Shown: piece after piece, positions 23,675 to 32,415 of the stretch | How the letters are laid out: the number at the start of each line of letters is the position of its first letter | Position numbering within the stretch: the first letter of the stretch is position 1 | Origin: Candidatus Aristotella avistercoris | Lineage (GTDB): Bacteria > Bacillota > Clostridia > Oscillospirales > Ruminococcaceae | Assembly: GCA_904397835.1 (NCBI GenBank) | Contig: CAJFOV010000031.1 | Location: forward strand, 1-45,584 | Direction of reading: 5' to 3' | Length of the DNA: 45,584 nt | The notes under the pieces: model-generated | Databases searched by the model: none | The model's input: only the letters and a program-made list of their open reading frames with translations | What the model was told of the DNA's origin: nothing | Translations under genes and position numbers: made by a program

Positions 23675-25107
23675 AGCAAATCCCTCTTCTTCTCATTTGT
23701 TTTCTGGTGGGCGGCCCACTCCTCCACCAGCTGTTTTTCATCCAGGGGCAGGGCCCTGTGGCCCACCACCTGAACCGACTCGTGGCCCTTGCCGGCCAGA
23801 ATCAGCAGATCCCCCGCCTGACTATGATCCAGGGCCCAGCGGATGGCCTTCCTGCGGTTCACAATGACCCGGTAGGGTGTCGAGCCGCCCTGGAGGCCCC
23901 GGAGCATCTCCTGGAGGATGACCTGGGGGCACTCGTCCCTCGGGTTGTCGGAGGTAAAGATCAGGTAGTCCGCCCCCTGGGCTGCCTTGCGGGCCATCAC
24001 AGGACGCTTCCTCCGGTCCCGGTTGCCCCCGCAGCCAAAGAGCAGCACCACCCGCTTGGGGTGGGCGGGGCGCACCGCATCCAGCAGCTTTTCGATCCCA
24101 TCCGGGGTGTGGGCATAGTCCCGCAGCACGGTAAAATCCCCGCGGTAGAGGCACTCCATGCGCCCCGGAACCCCTGGAAACCGGCACAGAGGCCCGATCA
24201 TCTCCTCCAGGGGAACCCCCAGAGCGTCCAGGCAACCCACGGCCACCAAGGCATTGCTGACCGAAAATTTTCCCAGCATGGGAAGGGTGACCGGCAGGCT
24301 GCTCCCTCCGTGGCAGAGGAGGAAGTGGGCCCCGTCCTCCTGCCAGTGCAGATCCCTGACAAAGAAATCCGCCGTCTCATCCGTCAAGGAGATCGTGCGC
24401 ACCGGGATCTCCACCTGGCGACAGAGGCGCCTGCCATAGGCATTGTCGAGGTTTATTATAGCACAACTGCCCATAGAAAACAGCTTCTTTTTGGCAGAAA
24501 AGTACGCCTCCATCCCCTGGTGATAATCCAAATGATCCTGGGTTAGATTGGTGAAGGCACACACGCCAAAGAAGAGGCCCTGGAGCCTGGATTGATCCAG
24601 GGCATGGCTGGAGGCCTCCATGGCCACATATTGGATCCCCTGTTCCGCCAGAGACGACAGAGTCTGGTGCAGCTCCTTAGCATCCGGTGTGGTGCTGCCG
24701 TGGCTGTTGAGGGTACCAATCACCTGGGCTGGCCGGCCGCTCTCCTGGAGCATCCACTGGATCAGATGGGTCACGGTGGTCTTGCCGTTGGTTCCAGTGA
24801 CCCCAATGAGGGTCAGATTCTCCTCCCCCACCCCATAGAAGCGGGCACAGAGTGTGGCGTACACCTTGCGGGTGTTCCGCACCAACACCTGTTTTGGGGC
24901 CCGGGTGGGACGCTGGGCCACCACGCAGACGGCCCCTGCCCACCAAGCGTTGAGGGCAAAGACGTGACCGTCCAGCTGGGTCCCATCCACACATACAAAA
25001 AGGTTGCCCTTTTTCACCTGCCTTGAATCACAGGTGATTCCTGTTATTTCCACATCCGGAAGCTTCCCCCGAAACGGGATTCCCTGAAATAGCTCTTGCG
25101 CCTTCAT
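23671..25107 (-). CDS. murE: UDP-MurNAc-L-Ala-D-Glu--meso-diaminopimelate ligase MurE
   Basis: A 478-residue Mur ligase. The P-loop GVTGTNGKTTVTHLI (about 107-121), MEASSHALDQ and LTQDHLDYH are standard. The specificity motif DNPRDE (in FTSDNPRDECPQ) is the DNPR form that binds meso-diaminopimelate rather than lysine, so the peptidoglycan should be of the A1-gamma DAP type. The start follows AGGAGGACTCCC. It precedes murF with a 4-bp overlap. Confidence 0.96.
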   Translation of the reverse strand: MKAQELFQGIPFRGKLPDVEITGITCDSRQVKKGNLFVCVDGTQLDGHVFALNAWWAGAVCVVAQRPTRAPKQVLVRNTRKVYATLCARFYGVGEENLTLIGVTGTNGKTTVTHLIQWMLQESGRPAQVIGTLNSHGSTTPDAKELHQTLSSLAEQGIQYVAMEASSHALDQSRLQGLFFGVCAFTNLTQDHLDYHQGMEAYFSAKKKLFSMGSCAIINLDNAYGRRLCRQVEIPVRTISLTDETADFFVRDLHWQEDGAHFLLCHGGSSLPVTLPMLGKFSVSNALVAVGCLDALGVPLEEMIGPLCRFPGVPGRMECLYRGDFTVLRDYAHTPDGIEKLLDAVRPAHPKRVVLLFGCGGNRDRRKRPVMARKAAQGADYLIFTSDNPRDECPQVILQEMLRGLQGGSTPYRVIVNRRKAIRWALDHSQAGDLLILAGKGHESVQVVGHRALPLDEKQLVEEWAAHQKTNEKKRDLL

Positions 25108-25267
25108 GGGAGTCCTCCTTCTGTGTCAATCAACCGGTCGCCCGGCAGTGATGCAAAGGTGGTAAAAAGATGATTCAGTTTTAAAAGTCCAACTTCTCTT
25201 TGAAACGTCCGCTGTAGGGAAGGGCAGCAATGCCACTTGCCCGTCTATGGGGTCTTGGGGCAGATAT

Positions 25268-25299
25268 CCCCTCCTGGAACCGGCCGGTTCCAGGAGGGG
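25268..25299. repeat. Perfect 32-bp palindrome between spoVD/ftsI and murE
   Basis: CCCCTCCTGGAACCGG is followed directly by its reverse complement. It begins 5 bp after the PBP stop. There is no T-run in either direction, so it may be an mRNA processing or stability element or a weak terminator. The remaining 160 bp before murE show no clear promoter. Confidence 0.7.
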
Positions 25300-25304
25300 A
25301 ACGT

Positions 25305-27545
25305 TCATCGCTCGTTGGTGAGGTTGTTGACAAAGTCCACGGTGACCACGGTTCCCCGCTCCACCTGGGTATCCGCTGTCACTGACTGCCGCACGGAGAC
25401 ATAGTCGCCGCCGTCGCTGAGCACGCCGGAGAACTTCACATTGAGTCCCGCCGCCTTGAGGACCCGGCTGACCTCCTGGGGTGTCAGGTTGGTCACATCT
25501 GGCACGGTGGTGAGGGTTTCCTCCTCCCCGCTCTCCTCGGTGTACAGGAGCACTTTGGTCCCTCTGGGGGCCTTCTGTCCGCCGGCGGGCACCTGGCGCA
25601 CCACGGTGTCCCCATCGCCGATGACGGTGTAATCCAAGCTCTTGATGGAGAGGGATCCCTTGGCATCCACCACGCTCTGGTTGACCACGGAGGGGACCGT
25701 CACATCCAGCAGCGCCAACTCGTCTGCAGTATACTGAGGCTGCAAACCAATGTAGGGAAGCAGCTCCTCCAGCACGGCCTTGACATAGGGGGCCGCATGG
25801 GTTCCGCCTGCTGGTGAAGCCACATCCGGCTCATCAGTGACAATCAAACAGATGATCTGAGGATCGTCTGCCGGGGCAAATCCAACAAAGGAAGCTACCT
25901 TCTTGCTGTCATCATCAGAATCCAGTTTTTCACTGGTTCCGGTCTTGCCTCCCACCCGGTAACCGGGGATGTAGGCGTAGTTTCTGCCGCCCACGGAGAC
26001 CATCTGCTCACACATCTCCGCTACCAGAGCGGACGTCTCCTCAGAGATGACCTGGCGGACCTTGGTGGGCTCTGTGGTGGAGACGATGTTGCCGTCAGAA
26101 TCCACCACCTGCTGGACCACATAGGGCACCATCAGGTTCCCGCCGTTGACCGCCGCAGAGACAGCGGTGATCATCTGAATGGGCGTGACCTTGTTGCTCT
26201 GGCCGAAGGAGGCGCTGCCCAGCTCCACCATGCCTGGACGGGTCAAAGCCTCTTCACTCAGGAAGACGCTGGTGGCCTCGCCCGGCAGGTCGATGCCGGT
26301 GGTCTGGCCGGTGGTCAGGCCGTAGCTCTCCGCATAGCGGTAGAAAGATTCGCCCCCCAGCCGCTGGCCAATCTGCACGTAGGCCGGGTTGCAGGAGTTG
26401 ATGAGGGTCTCGGTGAGGGTCTGCACCCCGTGGGGGTTGTAGCTTCTCCAGCAGTGGAATACCGTGCCAGAGACATTGATGCTCCCCGCGCAGTTGAAGG
26501 TGTCGTCGATGCTGACCGCCTTGCTGTCAAGGGCGGAGGAGACCGTGATGATCTTAAAGACAGAGCCGGGCTCATAGGGGTCCGAGATGGCCTTGTTCCG
26601 CCACTGGGTGAACTGGGCCTCCTGCAGGGTGGCAGTGTAATCCTCCCCCTCCAGGCTCTCCAGCTTTTCCACCTCTCTGGAGTCTCCCAGGGCCTGGGGG
26701 TCGTTGGGGTCAAAGTCCGGTTTGGTGGACATGGCGTAGATCTCCCCGGTTTGAGGGTTCATGATGATACCGGCACAGCGGTTCTGGACGTTAAACTGCT
26801 CCACAATCTGGTTCATGTACTTCTCCAGCACCTGCTGCATGTAGGTGTCAATGGTCAGCACCAGGCTGTTGCCATCCTCAGCGTCGTACATTTTGCGGTA
26901 GCTGAAGGGCATCTCACCGCTTTTGCCATCGGTGATGGATACCACCTTGCCCGGCGTGCCGCTCAAAACACTGTTGTAATAGGATTCCAGGCCATAGGCG
27001 CCGCTGTTATCTGACCCTGTGAAGCCCAGCACTGTGGAGGCCAGGCTCCCATAGGGGTAGTAGCGCTTGGTATCCGTCTCCAGATGGATCCCCTTGACGC
27101 CCGTCTCGGTGATAAACTCTGTAATCTGGTCCGCAACATCCTTTTCAATCTTGCGGGAGATGGTCTCATAGTAGCTGGCGGTGTTCTGGCAGCGCTTGAC
27201 AATGGTTTCCCGATCCACCCCAAGGATCTCCGACAGGCCGTCGGCAATGGTGTTTACGGTGTTCTCATAGTCGTTCTCTGGAATCTCGGCTGGCGCCACA
27301 AACACGTTCCAAGCCGTGGCGCTCTGGGCCAGAATGTTGCCGTTGCGGTCCAGGATGGACCCCCGCTGAGCGGAGATGGAGACCGATTTCAGCTGCTGGT
27401 TCAGGGCCTTCTCCTGATACCCGCCGCTGTCCACGATCTGTAAAAAGAACAGCCGGCCAATGATGATGCCGCTGCAGATAAATACGATGATCCCCATCAT
27501 GATGGCCAGGCGGGCCCTCATGCGGTTGGTTGCTGGTTTTGCCAT
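25305..27545 (-). CDS. Class B penicillin-binding protein with PASTA domains (SpoVD/FtsI type)
   Basis: A 746-residue transpeptidase: N-terminal membrane helix (about 15-36), dimerisation/pedestal domain, transpeptidase domain and two C-terminal PASTA repeats (about 620-746). Active-site motifs are SVFK (SxxK, in EPGSVFKIITV), SCN (SxN) and KTGTSEK (KTG). It cross-links septal or spore peptidoglycan with the SEDS polymerase. PASTA repeats and place next to murE fit B. subtilis SpoVD or PbpB; a single copy here may do both jobs or be paired with one elsewhere. The start ATG 27545 follows GGAGGATC. Confidence 0.95.
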   Translation of the reverse strand: MAKPATNRMRARLAIMMGIIVFICSGIIIGRLFFLQIVDSGGYQEKALNQQLKSVSISAQRGSILDRNGNILAQSATAWNVFVAPAEIPENDYENTVNTIADGLSEILGVDRETIVKRCQNTASYYETISRKIEKDVADQITEFITETGVKGIHLETDTKRYYPYGSLASTVLGFTGSDNSGAYGLESYYNSVLSGTPGKVVSITDGKSGEMPFSYRKMYDAEDGNSLVLTIDTYMQQVLEKYMNQIVEQFNVQNRCAGIIMNPQTGEIYAMSTKPDFDPNDPQALGDSREVEKLESLEGEDYTATLQEAQFTQWRNKAISDPYEPGSVFKIITVSSALDSKAVSIDDTFNCAGSINVSGTVFHCWRSYNPHGVQTLTETLINSCNPAYVQIGQRLGGESFYRYAESYGLTTGQTTGIDLPGEATSVFLSEEALTRPGMVELGSASFGQSNKVTPIQMITAVSAAVNGGNLMVPYVVQQVVDSDGNIVSTTEPTKVRQVISEETSALVAEMCEQMVSVGGRNYAYIPGYRVGGKTGTSEKLDSDDDSKKVASFVGFAPADDPQIICLIVTDEPDVASPAGGTHAAPYVKAVLEELLPYIGLQPQYTADELALLDVTVPSVVNQSVVDAKGSLSIKSLDYTVIGDGDTVVRQVPAGGQKAPRGTKVLLYTEESGEEETLTTVPDVTNLTPQEVSRVLKAAGLNVKFSGVLSDGGDYVSVRQSVTADTQVERGTVVTVDFVNNLTNER

Positions 27546-27716
27546 GGGCGAAGATCCTCCACTCTCAGTTTCCAAAGGCCATCGGGGAGGGAAAAATGCC
27601 ACTTCTGCAGGGGGTCAATTTTGTCTCCATTGGCCTTGCAGAAACAGATGAAAAGCATTAAGATAAAAGTAGCCTCTTCCCTTGCCTTTCGACGTTTTCC
27701 CCATACCCATTGTATT

Positions 27717-28232
27717 TTATTGACCGGTAAAGTATGACTTGATCTGGCCAAAGAAGCTCTTGAGCTGGTCCACCACCTTCCCTAGGGAGAAGGTGCTGCG
27801 CTCCTCAGTCAGGACCTCAATGTGATCCTCGTTGGAGAGGTTCACATATTGAATCTGAGACTCGTCCAACTTGTTCAGGCCCAGGTACTCACTGGCATAA
27901 TCCCCCACAGCGGACAGAGAGGTCTTGCCCTCCAGTTCTGTCTCCAGGCGCAGGGCCTCCCCTTGGAGCTCCTCCAACTCGTCCCGCTGGTCGCTGATCT
28001 GGTGGGTCAGCTCGTTGGACAGGGCCATATAGTAGACATTCAGGCTCAGCAGGAGAGCCACCAGGCCCATACATAGAACCATCCGGACGGCCACCTTTTT
28101 TCCGTTGTTCCGGGCTTGTGCCGCGCGGCTCTGCTCATAGACTTTGAGCTGTACTGCTTTCTCCTGTTGCTTAACCTGTGGGGTGCGCTCTTCAAAACGT
28201 GAGAAGTCGTAGGTGGTGCTGTGCTGTGCCAT
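27717..28232 (-). CDS. ftsL: FtsL-like cell division protein
   Basis: A 171-residue bitopic protein with a cytoplasmic N-terminus of about 48 residues, one helix (VAVRMVLCMGLVALLLSLNVYYM) and an extracellular coiled coil (NELTHQISDQRDELEELQGEALRLETELE). It lies between rsmH and the PBP, the conserved ftsL position, and would form the FtsL-DivIC-DivIB complex that activates septal synthesis. The C-terminal extension after LGLNKLDESQIQYVNL is longer than in B. subtilis FtsL (117 residues). Start after AAGGAGGAG. The 171-bp gap to the PBP gene is unremarkable. Confidence 0.85.
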   Translation of the reverse strand: MAQHSTTYDFSRFEERTPQVKQQEKAVQLKVYEQSRAAQARNNGKKVAVRMVLCMGLVALLLSLNVYYMALSNELTHQISDQRDELEELQGEALRLETELEGKTSLSAVGDYASEYLGLNKLDESQIQYVNLSNEDHIEVLTEERSTFSLGKVVDQLKSFFGQIKSYFTGQ

Positions 28233-28282
28233 GATTTCTCCTCCTTCCTGATCTACGTCCTTTTCCGTAGGGGCAGTTTTGT

Positions 28283-29206
28283 CTATATCTTTTCAATGAC
28301 CCGCAGTTTGGCTGTGCGGCTGCGGTTGTTCTGCTGAATCTCCTCCTGGGTGGGTTCAATGGCCTTTTTGGGGGTCAAAACGCCGCGAGGTTTCTTTCCG
28401 CATACACAGATGGGAAAATCTGGAGGACACGTGCAACCCTTGGCATAGGCAGCAAAGCGCTGCTTGACCATCCGGTCCTCCAACGAGTGAAAGGTGATGA
28501 TGGCAAAGCGTCCCTTTGGCGCCAACCGGTCAAAGGCGGTGTCCAAGCACTGGCTCAAGCTCTCCAGCTCCCCGTTGACTGCAATACGAATGGCCTGGAA
28601 GGTCCGCTTGGCCGGATGCCCTCCCTCCCGTCGGGCGGCGGCAGGAATGGACTGTTTGATGATGTCCACCAACTGGAAGGTGGTTTGGATGGGCGCGTGC
28701 TCCCTGGCGCGCACAATATTCTGGGCAATGCGGTGGGAGAATTTTTCCTCCCCATACTCCCGCAGGGTCCGCTCAATCTCCTGGGCGTCAAAGGAATTGA
28801 CCAAATCGTACGCTGAGAGCCCCTGCTGACTCATGCGCATATCCAGGGGGGCGTCCGCCTGGTAGGAGAAGCCCCGCTGGGCCGTATCCAACTGGTGGGA
28901 GGAGACTCCCAGGTCCAACAGGATGCCGTTGACCTGACCAATGGATAGCTCGTCCAACACCTGGGTCATCTGACAGAAGTCCCGCTGCACCACCGTGGCA
29001 GGCAGACCCGCCAGGCGCTCCCTCGCCGTTTGGATGGCATCTGGATCCTTATCCAGGGCGATGAGGCGGCCGGTGGTCAAGCGCTTTGCAATCTCCCGGG
29101 AGTGACCGGCGCCGCCCACGGTGCCGTCCACATAGATCCCCGTGGGATCAATATTCAGCGCGTCCACCGCCTCGTGCAGCAGAACGGAGATATGTGTAAA
29201 ATCCAT
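28283..29206 (-). CDS. rsmH: 16S rRNA (cytosine1402-N4)-methyltransferase RsmH
   Basis: A 307-residue class I methyltransferase. N-terminal HISVLLHEAVDALN, VDGTVGGAGHS (SAM site), LDLGVSSHQLDTAQRGFSY and the C-terminal TFHSLEDRMVKQRF are diagnostic. It methylates C1402 of 16S rRNA in the decoding centre. It is the usual second dcw gene, 12 bp after mraZ. Start after AAGGGGGATTTGG. Confidence 0.97.
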   Translation of the reverse strand: MDFTHISVLLHEAVDALNIDPTGIYVDGTVGGAGHSREIAKRLTTGRLIALDKDPDAIQTARERLAGLPATVVQRDFCQMTQVLDELSIGQVNGILLDLGVSSHQLDTAQRGFSYQADAPLDMRMSQQGLSAYDLVNSFDAQEIERTLREYGEEKFSHRIAQNIVRAREHAPIQTTFQLVDIIKQSIPAAARREGGHPAKRTFQAIRIAVNGELESLSQCLDTAFDRLAPKGRFAIITFHSLEDRMVKQRFAAYAKGCTCPPDFPICVCGKKPRGVLTPKKAIEPTQEEIQQNNRSRTAKLRVIEKI

Positions 29207-29218
29207 TCCAAATCCCCC

Positions 29219-29638
29219 TTAGAATCCGATGCTTGCCATCAATCCGGCCATGGCCTTAGGTGTAAGCCGGTTGTTGACCTCTTTCCAGCGCTCCTTGTTC
29301 CAAATCTCTGCCCGGTTTGTGACACCTGCCACAATGATGTCCTTTTCCAATTGTGCATACTCCCGCAGGGTGGTTGGAATCAAGATACGCCCCTGCTTGT
29401 CCGGCTCCATAATCTGTGCACCAGCAGAGAGAAAGCGCTGCAGGTCAGCGGTCTCGGCCATGGAGGATTGCGTCAGCCGATCCATCAACCGCTCCCAAGT
29501 GGGCAGCGGAAAAGCAGCTAGACAACCATCCAGCCACTTGCAGATGATAAAGTTTTCCCCCAGATCCTCCCGCAGTTTGGCAGGGAAATTGACCCGTCCC
29601 TTGGCGTCCAATGTTGGATTGTACTCTCCAATGAACAT
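29219..29638 (-). CDS. mraZ: Transcriptional regulator MraZ
   Basis: A 139-residue protein with two SpoVT-AbrB-like MraZ repeats: MFIGEYNPTLDAKGRVNFPAK at the start and QIMEPDKQGRILIPTTLREYA in the middle, each holding the conserved D-x-K/Q-G-R. MraZ forms ring oligomers and represses the dcw promoter by binding short repeats. I choose ATG 29638 (AGGTGG 6 bp upstream), matching family N-termini; a GTG three codons upstream is possible. It heads the cluster and probably controls it through the repeats upstream. Confidence 0.95.
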   Translation of the reverse strand: MFIGEYNPTLDAKGRVNFPAKLREDLGENFIICKWLDGCLAAFPLPTWERLMDRLTQSSMAETADLQRFLSAGAQIMEPDKQGRILIPTTLREYAQLEKDIIVAGVTNRAEIWNKERWKEVNNRLTPKAMAGLMASIGF

Positions 29639-29680
29639 CTTCCCCACCTACCCTTCGGCCTGACGGAAATATAGGGATGG

Positions 29681-29710
29681 CTCACCCCTTTTCACTACTT
29701 TTCACCACTT
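29681..29710. promoter_or_regulatory. Three tandem MraZ-box-like repeats
   Basis: On the minus strand three decamers stand head to tail: AAGTGGTGAA, AAGTAGTGAA and AAGGGGTGAG. The 10-bp period and GTG/TGG core match MraZ operators, and they lie just downstream of the -10, where binding would block initiation. Confidence 0.78.
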
Positions 29711-29716
29711 GGATAA

Positions 29717-29745
29717 ATTATATCGTCTTAAACCGCAAATTGCAA
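29717..29745 (-). promoter_or_regulatory. Promoter of the dcw cluster (PmraZ)
   Basis: On the minus strand TTGCAA (29745-29740), 17 bp and a perfect TATAAT (29722-29717), about 80 bp before mraZ. The stretch 29746-30142 upstream has no gene; it contains several short C- and T-rich palindromes (for example CCCCACTGGGG near 29900) but nothing I can name. Confidence 0.82.
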
Positions 29746-30142
29746 GGGTAGCACTCTGGAAAAATCCAGCAATCAAGCCGTTTCTTTCGACAAAATACGG
29801 CAAAAATGTCACCGAATTGGAGTGCTTTCCCCAAAAGCGTGTTTGTATTGTGGGGAGGTAAAAACGTATGTTCACCGCAAATTGACGTCCTCTTCCCCAC
29901 TGGGGCTGCTTTTTGTCCCAATAAACGCCCCTTTGCAGTGACAGAGCTCCCCCCGTATCCCCACTGGAGTCCCCTTCTTTTTTCCACCACTTTTGCACCA
30001 AGTGGATGGATTTTCTCCAAAAATCTTACGAAAATTTTAAGAATTTCCCGTGCGGTCGGCGCACATTTTCCACTCCGGAGCAGAGGAGCTCCCTGTTATA
30101 CCAAGCTTTCAACACTATGCGGTCTCCTTTTTATCGTAAACA

Positions 30143-30175
30143 AAAGTTCCCCGATTCTTTGAATCGGGGAACTTT
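30143..30175 (-). terminator. Terminator of the small export-family gene
   Basis: AAAGTTCCCCGATTC and GAATCGGGGAACTTT pair perfectly over 15 bp with a 3-nt loop. T-runs exist on both sides (TTTTGTTT on the minus strand), so it may work in both directions. Confidence 0.9.
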
Positions 30176-30191
30176 ATCTTTTTCACCTATT

Positions 30192-30683
30192 TTAAAATAG
30201 GAACCGCAAAAAGCCAAAGAAGCCCTGGGAAACCAGGAGCATAATCAACCCGCTTGTGAGCACCCCGGCGGCAATGGCCATGGTGGCCTTCACCAGCCGC
30301 ATCCGCAAAATGGCCGCAATGACCGAGCCAGTCCAGGCGCCAGTCCCTGGCAGAGGAATTGCCACAAAGAGATACAGTCCCAATAGCTCATATTTGCCAA
30401 GATTTTGGGCCTTTTCATCCGCCTTCTTCATAAAGCGCTGGAAGAACGGCCCTATTTTGGGCCAGGTTGAAAGGCAATTGAGCAGTGTTTTGGAAAAAAG
30501 AATCAAAAAAGGTACCGGCAAAATGTTGCCGACAATGCAGACCAAATAGGTGCTCCACACTGGGAGACCCATGCCGATCCCCACCGGGATGGCCCCCCGC
30601 AGCTCCACAATGGGCAGCATGGAAATCAAAAAGATCCAGAGATATTGCTTCAGCAAACCAGACGTCCTCGCCTTTCTTATCAT
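30192..30683 (-). CDS. Small multidrug-export family (PF06695-like) membrane protein
   Basis: A protein of up to 163 residues with four or five membrane helices. ISMLPIVELRGAIPVGIGMGLP and VAIPLPGTGAWTGSVIAAIL are the two hallmark segments of the so-called small multidrug export family, a DedA-like group of unproven substrate. The ATG at 30683 has a poor ribosome site (AAAGG directly before it). TTG 30656, with GAGG 9 bp upstream, would give an N-terminus closer to relatives and may be the true start. It is a single-gene transcript with its own promoter and terminator. Confidence 0.82.
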   Translation of the reverse strand: MIRKARTSGLLKQYLWIFLISMLPIVELRGAIPVGIGMGLPVWSTYLVCIVGNILPVPFLILFSKTLLNCLSTWPKIGPFFQRFMKKADEKAQNLGKYELLGLYLFVAIPLPGTGAWTGSVIAAILRMRLVKATMAIAAGVLTSGLIMLLVSQGFFGFLRFLF

Positions 30684-30715
30684 CCTTTGGGCAGGTTTCT
30701 ACCACAAGTATTGCC

Positions 30716-30743
30716 ATTGTAACACAGGCCCTTCTGATTTCAA
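30716..30743 (-). promoter_or_regulatory. Promoter of the small export-family gene
   Basis: On the minus strand TTGAAA (30743-30738), 16 bp and TACAAT (30721-30716), about 33 bp before the ATG. Confidence 0.65.
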
Positions 30744-30886
30744 AGGAATGTTAGAAAAAATTAAGAGTCTGATTTTCCTCCAGGATTCAGTGGAAAGGAA
30801 TCCCTTCGGGTAAAGCTGGGGATGGCAAGGGGGTACCACTCCGCTACCGTCCCACTTTTGATTCGAACCATCCCATGCGATTTTCA

Positions 30887-31603
30887 TCAGCGACGGCGCA
30901 TCCGCCGCAAAAGAATGGCACAGCACAGGACAAAGCCCCCGAAAAGTGCCAGCAGGGGCAGCGCCCCCTGGGGCCAGGAAGCAACCCCCGTCAGAAGCCG
31001 CCCACCCCAAAAGGCAGGGAACACCATGCCTGCCTGCTGCAGCGCCTTTGGCAGCAACTCCAGGGGGAAGAGAATGCCGGAGAGCAAAATGGAGGGGAGG
31101 AAAAATAGCTGGGAGATCATGGTCAGCTTGGCCTGATCTTGGATGGCCAGTCCCAGAACACTCCCCAGGGCAAGAGAGACAGCCACAAGCAGAACCAGCC
31201 CACCCACATATGTCAGGGGCCTGTCTGGCAGCGGGGCATCAAACAGAAGGACGGCCATTCCACAGAGAAGGGTGGACATAACCAGTAGGTGAACCAAGGC
31301 GGACAGCACGGTGTTGACCAACCCCATCCATAGGGGCACCCCATTGGCGCGGTACATCCCCTTGATATCGCTCCCATAGATCTCTGCAAGGGTGGGCGGC
31401 ACCCCAATGAGAGCCCCCATGGACACGCCCATCACCGTCATGTGGGGGATCAATGTCTGTTTTGCCTGGGGATCTAGGGCGATAAAGATGCTCCCCACAA
31501 ACACAAAGAACAACAGTGGCACCAGATAGCAGGTGATGAGCAGGGATTTGCTGCGGATATCCAACCGGCACTGGAGCTGGAGCCCATACCAAAAGGCGCT
31601 CAT
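30887..31603 (-). CDS. ABC-2 type transporter permease
   Basis: A 238-residue permease with six predicted helices in the ABC-2 layout; the SILLSGILFPLELLPKALQQAG segment before the last helix is typical. It overlaps the ATPase gene by 4 bp (ATGA), so both are made together. With one permease and one ATPase the transporter would be a homodimer of each. The TipAS-type regulator at the head of the operon suggests export of a peptide or other antibiotic, or self-protection. Substrate unknown. Confidence 0.88.
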   Translation of the reverse strand: MSAFWYGLQLQCRLDIRSKSLLITCYLVPLLFFVFVGSIFIALDPQAKQTLIPHMTVMGVSMGALIGVPPTLAEIYGSDIKGMYRANGVPLWMGLVNTVLSALVHLLVMSTLLCGMAVLLFDAPLPDRPLTYVGGLVLLVAVSLALGSVLGLAIQDQAKLTMISQLFFLPSILLSGILFPLELLPKALQQAGMVFPAFWGGRLLTGVASWPQGALPLLALFGGFVLCCAILLRRMRRR

Positions 31604-32415
31604 GTGGTTTCCCCCTTTGCAAGCAGTAAAAAGTGTTCCTCCAGAGTCCCCCGGTCCACCTTCAGGTCCAAAATAGGGATGTTCCGGCTGCGGTACCCCT
31701 CCAACAGGGACAGAAGGGTCTGGGTGATGTCCTGGGACTGATAAGTCTCCTCCCCCGTCGGGGTGCGAATGGTGATGTGATAACGCCTGCCCACAGCTTG
31801 AGTGAGCTGTGGCACCGTCCCCAAAAAGGCCATTTCGCCCCTGTTGAGGATGGCAATGCGGTCGCAGAGGCTTTCCACCTCGGCCATATCGTGGCTGGCC
31901 AGGAGGATGGTCCTGCCCCGCCCTTTGAGGGATTGGATCAGACGATGGAGGGCGATGCGTCCCTCCACATCCAGGCCTGCGGTGGGTTCATCCAAAAAGA
32001 GGAGCTCCGGCTCCCCAATGAGGGCCAAGGCCAGGTGGAGCCGGCGCTTCTGCCCGGTGGACAGCTCCCGGTACTGCCGCTTGCCCAGTTGGGGAATCCC
32101 CAGTTCCTCCAGCATGTCGGAGGAGATCTTGGCTCCCTTCCACTTGGCAAACAACTTGACCGCCTCCATGGGTCTGATGTGGGCTGGGAGGGAGGCATTC
32201 TGCAGTTGGATGCCTCGCTTCCCCCGCAGCGTCACAGAGCCGCCGTCCGGCTGGCGCTGCCCTTCAATACATTCCAGAGCGGTGGTCTTGCCAGCGCCAT
32301 TGACCCCCAGAAGGGCAAAGATCTCCCCCTGCTCCACCTGGAAGGTCAGCCCTTTGAGCACCTGGTGGGCCCCATAGCGCTTGCGCAGATCGGCCACTGC
32401 AACGGCCGGCGTCAT
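31600..32415 (-). CDS. ABC transporter ATP-binding protein
   Basis: A 271-residue DrrA/CcmA-like ATPase. Walker A GVNGAGKTT (about 38-46), signature LSTGQKRR, Walker B LLFLDEP and the H-loop SHDMAE are complete. The C-terminal 60 residues form the extra domain common in ABC-2 drug exporters. The start follows GGGGAGGGTGCACA and overlaps the regulator's end by 4 bp. It energises the permease encoded next. Confidence 0.92.
   Translation of the reverse strand: MTPAVAVADLRKRYGAHQVLKGLTFQVEQGEIFALLGVNGAGKTTALECIEGQRQPDGGSVTLRGKRGIQLQNASLPAHIRPMEAVKLFAKWKGAKISSDMLEELGIPQLGKRQYRELSTGQKRRLHLALALIGEPELLFLDEPTAGLDVEGRIALHRLIQSLKGRGRTILLASHDMAEVESLCDRIAILNRGEMAFLGTVPQLTQAVGRRYHITIRTPTGEETYQSQDITQTLLSLLEGYRSRNIPILDLKVDRGTLEEHFLLLAKGETT

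Noticed and set aside
29746-30142. DnaA boxes or an RNA gene upstream of mraZ
   Set aside because: TTTTCCACT- and TTTCCACCA-like strings do not match the DnaA-box consensus, and the short palindromes do not build a recognisable RNA.
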